A stretch of DNA of 17,430 nucleotides from Phanerochaete sordida (taxonomy: Eukaryota > Basidiomycota > Agaricomycetes > Polyporales > Phanerochaetaceae). Both the position numbers and the translations under genes were made by a program. Positions within the stretch are counted from its first letter, which is position 1. Every line of letters begins with the position of its first letter. The stretch is taken from contig BPQB01000186.1 of assembly GCA_019973155.2 (NCBI GenBank), positions 1-17,430 of the forward strand, written 5' to 3'. Below, piece by piece: positions 1-9,835 of the stretch. The notes below the pieces were generated by a model. The model worked only from the letters and a program-made list of their open reading frames with translations, had not been told where the DNA came from and did no database searches.

Positions 1-3000
1 GCCAGACCATATCTCCAGGCTTGAAGACGTGGGCGCGTTTCTTTGCGGCCTCGTAATCCTCTTTCATGCGGAGTTTGGTTTGGCGAAGGGCAGCTTCAGC
101 TTCCTTGCGGATATGGGCCATACGATCGAGACGTTCATCTAGCGCCGGTATGTTGGAGTGCTTTCCGGCGGGAATAGTGAAGTCTGGTGTATACCCGTAA
201 ACGATTTCGAAAGGCGTGCGTCCAGTGGCGCTGGAGACGTGCGAGTTCAGCACGAACTCCGCCATGGGTAGCCAATCGACCCAGTTGTCTTGTCGCTGGG
301 AGACAAAGAGGCGCAGGAACTTCTCCACTTCTTGGTTCTTGCGCTCGACCTTGCCGTTGCCTTCAGGATGATAGGCGGTGGTCAAGCCGGTCTGAATGCC
401 AAGGCGCTTGTAGAGAGCACGCATGTAGCGAGCGGCAAACTGGGGTCCGCGATCGGAGAAGATCTTGCGCGGGAGACCGTGAAGACGGAAGATGTCGGTG
501 TAGTGAACATCGGCCATGCCTTCGGCGGTGACTGTAGAGTCAACGGGCACGAGATGGCATTGGTCTGAGTGATGGTCCACGTAGACAGCGACAGAGTCCT
601 TCTTAGTCTTCGCGTCGCGCGGGAGCTGAGTGATGAGATCGACTCCGACGTGTTCCCAGGGTCCGGGAGGTACTTCTTGCGGTCGTAGCGTAGCCTTGGG
701 GTGAGGTGCAGGCTTGTAGCGCTGACACTGATCGCAACCCAGCACGTAACGCTCGACGTCGGAGGATATGCGAGGCCACCAGTAGTAGCGCGAGACCAGT
801 TCGAGTGTAGCGTGTTTGCCGGGATGTCCAGTCGTAGGAGAGTCGTGGCAAGACTGGATGACGTCGTTGCGCAGCGAAGGACTGTTCGGGACGTAGAGCT
901 TGCCCTTATAGTACAACAGGCCTTCGTGCTCTTCCCATTCGAGAGTACCGTTCTGGAGCCGGCGTGGGCCCTTAGTGCGAAGCGTCTGTAGGGCGTCGGC
1001 GACTTCTTGCTCTTTGTCGGAGTTATCTCTGATGCGCTTCTCCAGCGGCGCGATCTTGGCGAAGACCGCGGTAGCTGCGATCTTAAACTGCTCTGGCTTG
1101 AGCACGATCTGGGATCGGTTATCCTCGTCGTCTGAGATGTAGAGAGAGGACGGTCGTGAGAGGGGATCGGCGATCAGATGGGTCTTTCCGGGCTTGTGGA
1201 TGATGCGGAAGTCGTACTCGGCGAGGTAACAAGCCCAACGAGCCTGCCTGCGAGTGAGATTCTGTGCGGTCTTCCAATACTGGAGGTTTTGATGATCCGT
1301 CCAGATGTCGAAGGGCTCGGGGAGACCCTCGAGGAACTGACGCCAGTCTTTCAGGGCCTCGATGATCGCTAGCATCTCACGGTCCCAGATCTCGTAGTTG
1401 CGCTCGGCAGGACTCATCGTCTGAGAGCGGAATGCGATAGGATGCCAGAGCTTGTCGTTTGGATCCAGCTGGGCGATAACTCCCCCGGTAGCGTAGCCAG
1501 AGGCATCGGTCTCTATCCTGGTTGGATAGTCGATGTTCCACATGGCGAGCACGGGCTGAGTCGTAAACGCGCGCTTGAGTGTCTCGAAAGCGTCCGCTTG
1601 AGCGGAGCCCCAATTAAACGGTGTGTCTTTTTTTGTCAGATCGTGCAGCGGGCGACAGATCTTAGAAAAGTCCTTGATGAAGCGACGGTAGAAGTTGGCA
1701 AACCCGACGAAGCCTCGAACGTCTTTGAGGTTCTTGGGTGTGGGCCACTCCGTAACCGCCTTAACCTTGGCTGGGTCCATGCCGACCTGTCCTTCGCGGA
1801 TCAGGAGTCCGAGGTACTCGATCTCGTCGCGCTCGAATTCGCATTTCTCGGGACGGAGATACAGGTCGTACTGAGCGAGACGCTCGAGGACTTCGTGGAC
1901 GATCTTCCGATGGGAGGCGATGTCGTTGGACCAGATGAGGATGTCGTCGAGGTAGACAGCGACCTTGCCTGCAGCAATGAGGTCGGCGAAGACGTGGTTC
2001 ATAAGCGCCTGGAATGTCGCAGGGCTGTTGCAGAGGCCGAAGTACATGACGCGTGGCTCGAACAGGCCTTGATTGGTGACAAAGGCGGCTTTCCACTCGT
2101 CGCCTTCCTTAATCCGGACGTTGTTGTAGCCCCAACGGACATCGAACTTGGTGAAGATCTTGGCGCCTTGCAGCTTGTTGATGATGTCAGCGGCCAAGGG
2201 CAGCGGGTAGCGGTTTTTCACGGTGATGTCGTTGAGTTTCCGGTAGTCCTGGACGAAACGGAGTTTGCCGTCCTTTTTCTTGATGAAGAGGACAGGGGAC
2301 GCGATTGGTGACTTGCTCGGGACAACGTAGCCCTTGGCGAGGGCGTCCTCGAGGAATCGCTTAAGCTCTTCAGTCTCGATCGGAGACATCGGATAGACCT
2401 TGGACTTGATCGAAGGTGGGGCGTCAGGCGCGAGGTCGATAGCGTGGTCCCAGGGCTGGTGTTTCGGTAGTCGCTGAGACTCTTCTTCGGAGAACACCTT
2501 CTTGTGTCGGTGGTACTCCTTGGGGACTAGCTCTTCGAACGTCTTAGCGTACTTGTCGCGGTTCGCTTCGACGGCGATTGCTTGGGAGTATGTGTAGCCT
2601 GCTAGGATCCAGACTTCGTCTTTGGTGTCGTGGATAATACCAGCTCTGAGCCATTCGCGTCGCTGTTCGCGGTTGGCGTCAATCTGATGTAAACCGGAGA
2701 GCAGAGTGTCAGTAGCTTCGCCGCGAAGCTGGAATTTGACATCTCCTGTCTCCCAATCGAAATCCGGATTCCATTTCTTGAGCCACGGAAGTTTGAGGAT
2801 GACGTCCCCCGGACCAATGTTCGTGACAAGAAACTCCTCCTTAAACATGTAGGAACCAACGGTGAGGTTCAGTTTCGCTCGACGCGTGATGGACCCTGCT
2901 TCGTTCAGGGTACCGTCGATGTTATAGACTGTGATCGGGTTCTCAAGTGGTACCGTGAAGACCTTGTGTTGTCTGCAGAAGTCTTCGTGGATGAACAGTG

Positions 3001-3232
3001 ACGTGGCGCCAGAATCAATCATTGCGGGCGTGCGAATAGTTTTATTGATTCCAGTCAGCTTTACTGGTACACGGTAGTGGTTGGAGAAAGGGTCGAGCAC
3101 AGATATAGTACATGAGCGTAGCGAGTGCGAAATGTCCGAGGGTTCTACAGAAACGGGCGCCGGAGTTGAATCCGGGCCGAGCGGTGTTGCGGGGGTCGAC
3201 GATGCGGCGTCACTCCGGCCCCTTAGTGAAAA
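1..3232 (-). CDS. pol: Ty3/gypsy Pol polyprotein (protease-RT-RNase H-integrase), 3' end outside window
   Basis: This is the enzymatic polyprotein of an LTR retrotransposon. I translated the minus strand from 3232 to 1 and found no stop in about 1,077 codons; the frame runs off the left edge. Domains appear in Ty3/gypsy order. The aspartic protease DSGATS motif is at 2999-3016. The reverse transcriptase has KFDVRWGYNNVRI and the catalytic YLDD at 1943-1954. RNase H shows DASG near 1496-1507, then REML and TDHQNL and an ADPLSR end. The integrase has an HHCC zinc finger (H...GH near 826-849, CDQC near 721-738) and D, D and E residues near 640, 450 and 345 (GVDLI, SDRGPQF, GKVERK). All active-site residues I looked for are present, so the element may be recent. 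The first in-frame ATG lies inside the protease, so Pol must be made by fusion with Gag. A chromodomain, if any, would lie beyond the window. Confidence 0.95.
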
Positions 3233-4530
3233 GACGCGAGCTGCTTGACGATGAGCGCGACGGAGTCCTTGAGCACTGCGAGGTCTGCCTCGCGAGTGTT
3301 CGGGCCGGTCGACAAGCTGGGCGACGAGTCAGATGACGCGGTGTCGTTGGCGCGGATGTTGGCTGTGGGCGACGGAGCTGTGGGCGGGAGACCTTCTATG
3401 CGAGAGCGGCAGACGACGGCCCAGTGACCTTTCCTTTGGCAGTGATGGCAGACGGGGTCACGGTGCCAGGCGTCATTCGCTTTGTGTCCTTTGGAGCCGC
3501 AGACCCTGCACCTGTCGCGCATGACCGAGTCGAACTGTTTGCGGAGGTCGTTGCCGCGGAGTCCCTTGAATGCTTCGTCGATGGATGCGGCATCGATCTC
3601 CATGGCGTCGGGGTCGCAGAAGACGCGGATTGGTGCAAAGAAGGTTGCGCGTGCCTTGCCGGTGTCCGTTTGACGAGTCGCGAGGTCCTGGAGCAGTGTG
3701 TCCTTGGAGCGGTCGACGGTGTAGCCAGCTGCCTGCAGCTCCTCATACGTCTCGGGCCCTTTGCCGGTGGCGGGGACGATGATGTACGAGATGCGTCTCA
3801 GGTAGTCCTCGTTAAACTTAGTGCGCAGACGGGTTGCTAGGTCCAAGTCGCTTAAACCAGACGAGCTTGCCAGAGCCTGGAACTCGGCAAAGAACTCGGC
3901 AAACAGGCGATCACCCTGAGTGCAGGCCTGAAGCTTGTTCATAGCATCAGCCTTCTCATTGGCGGGCTCGAACCGGTTCTTAAACTGCTTCCAGAACTCG
4001 ACGCGGGTGTTATTGAAGATCATCTGTCCATCCGCAGCGGCTTCTAAGTGCGGGCGAGCCCATTCTGCGGCGTCGTCTTGCATGAACAAGAGAGCACCGA
4101 GGATCCATTTCCGGCTGTCGATCATGATGTCGCCGGTCGGAGTGCGTTGGAAGTTGCCCTGGGCGTCTCGAGCACCATAGCGATCCGTGTAGCCGTTGGC
4201 GTAGAGCGTGTAGGCAGAGCGGAAGTGTTTGGCGGCCTCGGCTGACTTGCCGCGAAAGGGTACCGGTTTTTCGACAAAGGCAATCTCACGTGTCGAGGCA
4301 TTGACCGTTGCGTTTACCGTGGGTGCCGGGGCGGGGGCGGGCTGCGGCTGTGTAGCAAGGGCTCGGATGTCGACGGAGAGTTGCCGGATGTCGGCGGACA
4401 TTTGAGTGACCGCGCTAGCCATGGCAATGATTGCCTGAGCCATGGGGTCTTGCGGTTGTTGCGGGCCGGCGGGTTGCTGACCTTGTTTGCCCTGCTGACC
4501 ACCTGGAATGGGCGTGTTCTGCTCGGACAT
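3223..4530 (-). CDS. gag: Ty3/gypsy Gag protein (capsid and nucleocapsid)
   Basis: Structural protein of the retroelement, 435 residues from the first ATG (4528-4530), starting MSEQNTPIPGG. A Gln/Pro-rich N-terminus and a Pro-Ala stretch (about 61-70) precede a helical capsid-like region (about 84-290) with hydrophobic and charged patterns such as KWILGALLF and WKQFKNRF. Near the C-terminus is an intact CCHC zinc knuckle, CHHCQRKGHWAVVC (361-374), typical of nucleocapsid. Just before it is a degenerate CxxCxxxxH half-knuckle (341-349) lacking the last Cys. A Ser/Thr-rich tail and a short helix follow. The reading frame continues open upstream to about 4917 but only with a GTG, so I use the first ATG. 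Stop is at 3223-3225 and Pol follows in the -1 frame. Confidence 0.9.
   Translation of the reverse strand: MSEQNTPIPGGQQGKQGQQPAGPQQPQDPMAQAIIAMASAVTQMSADIRQLSVDIRALATQPQPAPAPAPTVNATVNASTREIAFVEKPVPFRGKSAEAAKHFRSAYTLYANGYTDRYGARDAQGNFQRTPTGDIMIDSRKWILGALLFMQDDAAEWARPHLEAAADGQMIFNNTRVEFWKQFKNRFEPANEKADAMNKLQACTQGDRLFAEFFAEFQALASSSGLSDLDLATRLRTKFNEDYLRRISYIIVPATGKGPETYEELQAAGYTVDRSKDTLLQDLATRQTDTGKARATFFAPIRVFCDPDAMEIDAASIDEAFKGLRGNDLRKQFDSVMRDRCRVCGSKGHKANDAWHRDPVCHHCQRKGHWAVVCRSRIEGLPPTAPSPTANIRANDTASSDSSPSLSTGPNTREADLAVLKDSVALIVKQLASFH
3226..3235 (-). promoter_or_regulatory. Candidate -1 ribosomal frameshift site joining gag to pol
   Basis: Gag ends TCT TTT CAC TAA (stop 3223-3225). The Pol frame is read one nucleotide back as GTC TTT TCA CTA. 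The run TTTT (3229-3232) lets a Phe tRNA on TTT slip back one base and still pair perfectly, giving ...SF-SLRGRSD... and an open frame into the protease. This is not a classic XXXYYYZ heptamer, so the mechanism is inferred from the frames and the lack of a Pol start codon. Confidence 0.55.
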
Positions 4531-4936
4531 GTCGAGCGGCGGAGGTGGAGGAGGCGAGGGCAAAGGTGTTGGTACGTGCGAGTGGTACGAGGCGGGAGAA
4601 CCGAGGGAAACGTCGCTGTCGCGGGCGGGCTCGGATTCAGGACTCGACGTGGGGGTGTTCGAGGTGCTGATAGAGGCGCTCGCGAAGTATCTTAGTTGTG
4701 AGTGGTTCGGATATTCAACGATTCGTGTTCGTGTTGGCGGCGGTAGCGGCCCGAAGCGGGGAGCAGTTTCGCGATACGGGCACGGCTGACTGTTGCACCG
4801 GCGGTTCTGGGTTTCGTTCTCGATGTGTACGTCGGTGGCTCGTTGACCGTCTGGGGTTCGCGCGAAGACGTGCGGGTCGTTCAAACAGTCGTACGGCAGC
4901 GAGAGATCCACGATGATTTATTACACCTTAAACTAT
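4531..4936 (-). other. Leader between upstream ORF and gag
   Basis: About 400 bp without an ATG-initiated ORF of its own. The gag frame is open from about 4917 (two TAA codons lie just upstream) and reads as Pro/Ser-rich sequence. A primer-binding site should lie between the 5' LTR and gag, but I found no convincing TGG-type tRNA complement here. The element may use another tRNA, may self-prime, or its LTR boundary may differ from what I suppose. Confidence 0.4.
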
Positions 4937-5660
4937 CTAATCGAAATACCCTGCGCGGTCGATGGCGTACAACTCGGCGATGACGCAGCGGAGATTATCC
5001 CTTAAACCTTTGGAAAGACACTTCTCCGATAGCGCGGAGTCCTGCGTCGTAGCGCTTCCACTCCTGGAAGGTGATGATGGCTTCGGGGCGGAGTAGCTCG
5101 CGGACTTCACGAATGCGGCGGATCAGGCATGCAGTGGCGGCGGTGTGTTCGGTGCGGATGTCAGAGTAGTCGAGCTCGTCAAAGGGGGTGAAGCGCTTGA
5201 GAACGGCGTTGAACTTCGGCGTGTGGATGCCGAGGAGTTCGAGGGTGGTGTACTTGGGGACGTCGATGCCAATGCGCTTCGGGGCGATAGGCGTGTAGGT
5301 CGGGGCGGCGCTGAGGCGCTCTGCCAGACTGCGAGAGAAGGAGGCGGCGGTGTTGGCACGAGCTTCGGCGGCTTCGCGTTCGCGGCGGGCTTGAACGGCT
5401 AAACCGGCGCGGCGAGATGCGGTGATGGCCTCGTTGGTGACGGCGGCGATGGGCTTCGCGGGCAGCGAAGGCGACGGTGGCGGAAGAGTGGAGACGTACT
5501 TGACGATTGCGTTGAGCTTGCGATCGGTCCACTTGGTGGGCTTGCCGGCCTCGCGACGACGGTCGAGGCGATTGAGGAGGCTGTCGGGCAAGCGGCGCTT
5601 GATGCGCAGCGCGTTCGCAATGGGCGACGGTGAGCGACGGCGCGTTGTGTCTTTCGGCAC
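4937..5660 (-). CDS. Unrecognised ORF upstream of gag, frameshifted near its 3' end
   Basis: Starts at ATG 5658-5660 (MPKDTTRRRSPSPIANALR) and reads 221 codons to TAA at 4995-4997. The product is basic and Ala/Arg-rich, with a likely helical or coiled segment (REREAAEARANTAAS) and a more hydrophobic C-terminal half. I do not recognise the family. Dropping one G from the GGG at 4999-5001 extends the frame as FKDNLRCVIAELYAIDRAGYFD to TAG at 4937-4939. That extension is plausible protein, so the stop at 4995 is probably a 1-nt insertion. A TATA box lies 84 bp upstream. The ORF is codirectional with gag and could be an accessory ORF in the retroelement leader or LTR, or a host gene next to which the element inserted. 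Confidence 0.55.
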
Positions 5661-5743
5661 TGTCGCAAGCGATGAGCAACTCGTACGGAGTGCGCTAGAC
5701 TGCGCGACTGCGACGTACTCGCTTTAAAGCGTTGGGAATAAAC

Positions 5744-5749
5744 TTTATA
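5744..5749 (-). promoter_or_regulatory. TATA box for the ORF/retroelement transcript
   Basis: The minus strand reads TTTTATAAAG here, a good TATA box 84 bp upstream of the ATG at 5660. It would place transcription start near 5710-5720. It is the only clear TATA on this strand upstream of gag, so it may also be the LTR promoter that drives gag-pol. Confidence 0.5.
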
Positions 5750-5922
5750 AAACGGGAGTTGTGGGAGTGGTAGGGGAAAAGGTTTTGCCTAGGGCACCTG
5801 AGAGATCTCGACCTAATGTTGCGGACCGAGGGTACAAAACGCCGCACGAGGGACGACAAACGGGGAGCGCGACGACGAGGCGCGGCGGAGTGAGTCACGC
5901 AGCTAACGCACAACTTGTTCAG

Positions 5923-6020
5923 CTGTCCGTATTGACCAAGGTCATATTAGCAGTGTATTCTAAGTTACAGGCTGTGACTTACCTGTCCGTATTGACCAAG
6001 AGGTCGAGATAACGGACAGG
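5923..6020. repeat. Two 18-bp direct repeats 60 bp apart plus a partial inverted copy
   Basis: CTGTCCGTATTGACCAAG occurs exactly at 5923-5940 and 5983-6000, a period of 60 bp. CCTGTCCGT (5982-5990) also occurs inverted as ACGGACAGG at 6012-6020. Spacing and position about 180-250 bp upstream of the TATA box fit U3 enhancer repeats of an LTR. Read on the minus strand, an LTR could begin TGTCCGT near 6019. That boundary is an inference only. Confidence 0.6.
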
Positions 6021-6641
6021 CTACAGGAGCAGGGGTATATATACTACTGAGGGCTGCGCACGAACCAGGCAATCATGTGATGTGAAGGTCACGCGCGTTT
6101 CAGAGCACTTGGGATCAAAGGGCGAAACAGGTCGGAGATGCATCAGCGTGGCTGAGTATTCCGGCCCTTTCGGCGAGGCTGCGTCCGGGGAGTCATCAGG
6201 CATGATGGTTTCGGCCTGGGGAGATCACGAGGCTACGCGCAGAGCCCTGGGGCTGTTCTGACACGTGATGGACCGACAGTGACGCGTGCCGGAGACACTG
6301 GCGGCTGTGGTGTGATGCGCCATCAGGAGCGCTGGCGTTAGAGCCAGGCGCGTGCCCTGGGCGGCTATGACTCCGGATGCGTCGAGGGTTGCTCGAGCGC
6401 TGGATTAAACCAGGGAAAATCGCAATAAATCGGCGAAAAATAGGGCAGGACCGTCATATCCATGACACATGGCCCTCGTCCGAGCGCGTAGCCACTCTAG
6501 TCGCAGAGCTATGGCAAATGGTGAGCTGCAATCTCCTCAAGAATAGGGCCGCAACGTACCTTCTGCTATCTCCGGCACAGCTGAGGAGTTAGCTTGCTGC
6601 CACCCAGTCTGCAGCCAAATCCATGACACCGTTCAAGTGCC
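6021..6641. other. Intergenic region, no gene recognised
   Basis: About 620 bp between the retroelement side and the 3' end of the KDZ pseudogene. It contains a self-complementary GTATATATAC (about 6035-6044). ORFs here are short and show no family resemblance on either strand. I could not identify the terminal repeats of the KDZ element. Confidence 0.5.
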
Positions 6642-9600
6642 TTAGGTTGTCCGCCGCCGCTGGCTTACAGGCTCCTCGTCTTCATCGACCTGCGGCTCGA
6701 TTCCCGATAGCCCACGGATGTCGGAGTCCTTCAGAACGGGCCATTTGTCCTCCCAGCTTCCAGGCCTGACAAGGACAACCTTCGCGGTGCGAGCGCGGCG
6801 GTACTTCGTGGTGGACAGCTTGATCTTCGCTAGGCAGTTCTCGATCTTGTCGTTTGAGCGCTGGTTCTGCCGCTGGCCGCGGTCGTTGCGCGCCTTGAAG
6901 GTGAGCAGCCGCGACCGGACATGGAGCTGAACGCAAAGGCTGTCGATAGCGCTCCGCATCTGGCCTTCTCGCAGCCGGTTCTCGATGTCGCGGAGCCCGT
7001 CGGTACTTTCTGCCAGGTCTGCAGGTTCGAGCTCATTGGGTAAAAAGAGGGGTACACGTTCGGGGGCGTCGGGATCAAGGGGTCGTGTAGATGACGTGTT
7101 CGCGTGAGGTCCGGGGCCGGAACCTTGACGATTCGGCAGCCGCTGTGCATGGCTCGCTACGAGCCTTGCCACAGTTGGCATGTACACCGCCTGAACCTCC
7201 CAAACGGCTTGAATTCGCCGTCGGATGACGGCGCGGCGATCGACGACATCGACGACCAGAGTAGAGGTTTCTCTGGTGACGACGGGGTATTTGAGTAGGA
7301 ATCTACATCTACGAGAGTGTTAGTCGAAGAAGGGAAGTGAGCACTTAGGCGTACGTACTGGAGATCCTCAATTTCGAGGAGTTCGACGATTATTGTGGAT
7401 GGCGTCACTTTGTGTAAAGAGACGTTCCCCATCCTGGCTCTTTTGTCCTCTTCGGCGGCGAGCTGAGCCTTGATCTGTGCTTCAGTCAAACCTGTGGAGC
7501 GTGAGTATGCTGTGATTGCACGCGATGTATGACGTACCCAACGGCGCGAGATAATACGGATCGTCCCGTTTCATGTTGGCTTCCCATGCCTCCACTTCAG
7601 TCTTTCAGCGGTCGATATCCGCTGTGTTGATACCTTCGGAGAACTGCAGCCACAGATGGTTATGGAACGGGAAGCCCTTGAGGGCACATCTGAGCTTCTT
7701 CGCAAATGAGCGACCTGCGCGAGGTGAGAACGTTAGTACGCGCACCGGCAGACACATGTGACAGGGCACCCACCGAGGTCGACCAGCTTGCAGAAGTTCG
7801 CCCATTGGAAATGATCCTCCAGGGTGTCATGCCGTGACCCTGGGCCCATCTCTCGTGTACTTGCTGCGGTGGCGTCATGGCGGGACCAGTTGCGCTCGAT
7901 CTCTTCCCTGTCGGTACGGCCGGCACCGCGGACCAGGTTGAATGAGTATTGACTGTGGTTCTCTTCGGTATGGCCCCAGAAGTGGTATTTGGGGATCATG
8001 AAGCGCAGCTTGGCATCGTCCGGCAGCGCGATGCGGAGGTGGGCCGGAAACTTGTCATACGCAAGGCGATCCCGAATGTGTTGTTCCCACTGGCAGGCGA
8101 TGTCGTACGAGAAGATGAGGAGTGCGAGGAGGCTGTATACCACCAGGGCTGACATGCTGATGTAGTCCATATTGCAGTATCTGTCTGCCTGTTAGCCAAT
8201 CAACGTCGTTCAGTAAGGACACCGACATACCGCTCGCCTTTTTGAGGTCCCCGACACCATTTGCGAGGATGAACCCATGGCGCGCGCATACCACCATGGC
8301 AACGCCCGTCGTCGTATATCCGCGATTGAATTTCGTGTTCGCGTGGGCCATAGCGGCAAAGCCTGTACAGGTGCTGATCTACCGCAGCAGTTGTCAGGCT
8401 CTGAAAGCAAAGGCGGTGGCATGAGCACTCACGTCTTCTTGATCTGCGTATTGGAGAATGTGCTCTCGATACGCAGCGTCTCCCACGAAGTACCCCTCGC
8501 CCGACACCAGCCCTGGGTCGCGCGCGTCGTTGGACACTGCTCGTCGCTTGAGGCGGAAATTGGCGTTGATCGCGATCACGAGAGTATAGATGAACCTGTG
8601 CCGCACGTCAGCATACCCAGCCTCCCAACAGCGGAAAGAAAACTTACTTGAGGTTGTCGGGGATCGTCTCCCAGTTGTCAGGAAGATTAAACCCCGAACG
8701 GGGGCACATCGGATGCCGAAGACACAACCCACCAGGGGCAATATTCTCGACCCCGTCTTCGACGTGGGCCCGGCCGGCTCTCTTAAGAAGCTTGAGGTAT
8801 CGCCACTCGCGGACCATGCGCAGGAAGGGCTTCAAACGATCCTGAGACGCCATCAGCCTATGGCCTGATGCCGCTGGCAGCGTATCAAAGCACTCACATA
8901 TTGTTTGTCCAGCGCCGGCGCGTTCGTGAGCTTCTGGAGGGACATGTAGTAGTCGTAAGCAGTAATCTTGCTCTGCAGGGTGAGAATGTGGAAGCGTTCG
9001 AGAGCGCGGAAGGTGCTGAACGTTGAGGGGTCGTAAGACTCGCGGGGTAGAGTTCGCTGCGCATGCATTGTTCAATTTGGTCGCCGGTGCGCTCAAGCTG
9101 GCTGCAGCCACAAAATAGGAGGTTGACCGAATGGAACCCGTTTGTGTGGATTACCATGGCGGCCAACGGTGCGAGAGCGGGCGCTGGACAGCATTCTCCT
9201 ACGGGGTGCCCCAGCTGTATAACGATGCGGAGAGCCTTGAGGGTAGTCTTCGCGAAGTATTGGCCATACTACGTCTGGATTGCGACGTGAGCGTGTCAAA
9301 CACTGCACGCCGCGGACACTTACCTTCACACGGTGAAACGGAAGGCAGTTGTGCTTCTTTCGACAGCAATCTGCGCACACCACTGCGCCTCCCCAGCAAT
9401 CGTCACAGCGATACGTTGGCATTCCCTGGCGATGGGCGGGGCATGTCGGGCTGGTGGACGAGGAATAGCCTCGGTACCCTTCGAGGTACAACAGCTCGTT
9501 GAGAAATCTACCCTTTTCCTCGGCCCACGCGCGAAGGACGCTATCGTGCTCCTGTAGCAACAGTAAGCATGCATCCTACGGGCAGTCACACACACACTAC

Positions 9601-9835
9601 TTACCAGCGTTGCAAAGCGTCGCTCTCGTGGTTCCCCCTCGGTGTCCTCCTCCTCGCTATCCTGTGTCTGATCAAGATATTGTTGTACATCTTCAGCCGA
9701 CGGAAAAGCGGAGAACGAGGGGAAGGCGAAGTCTTCTATGCTGGGCTCAAGTAGTGAAGCCTTAGGCGGGTCGTCTGTGGGTTGTCTAGGTGAGGGGGGC
9801 GGGGGACCTTCGATTTCTGGCGTTTGAAGGACCAT
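6642..9835 (-). pseudogene. KDZ-family transposase (Kyakuja-Dileera-Zisupton) with CxC2-like cysteine cluster, decayed
   Basis: Cut-and-paste type transposase expanded in mushroom genomes. Exons: 9605-9835, 9324-9551, 8898-9274, 8648-8841, 8433-8595, 8231-8378, 7774-8180, 7538-7714, 7359-7491, 6642-7308. All nine introns (46-59 bp) have GT-AG ends. Exon 2 holds the zinc-binding cluster (YRCDDC, CADCC, H, PFHR). Exon 3 has HTNGFHSVNLLFCGC, exon 4 FLRMVREWRYLKLLKRAGR, exon 7 SYDIACQW, KYHFWGH, GRTDREEIERNWS and STREMGPGSRHD. Exon 10 is the helical C-terminus. About 908 codons, a usual length. Four lesions: TAG at 9269-9271 where the family has Trp (HRxxxW), a 1-nt deletion near 9033-9040, another near 8237-8243 inside the LKKGERY motif, and TGA at 7605-7607 where Trp is expected. 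The remaining frame is open, so decay looks recent. Confidence 0.9.

Noticed and set aside
1442..2311. 289-codon plus-strand ORF
   Set aside because: It lies antisense to the RT/RNase H part of pol, whose minus frame has clear catalytic motifs; this ORF is a shadow.
5923..6000. Repeat ending in GACCA as tRNA 3' ends or a primer-binding site
   Set aside because: There is no T-loop or cloverleaf, the sequence lies upstream of the TATA box, and it occurs twice; a primer-binding site should be downstream of the LTR promoter.
9033..9040. Intron explaining the frame change in KDZ exon 3
   Set aside because: No GT...AG pair of suitable length surrounds this point, and flanking residues are contiguous in the family, so a 1-nt deletion is the simpler reading.
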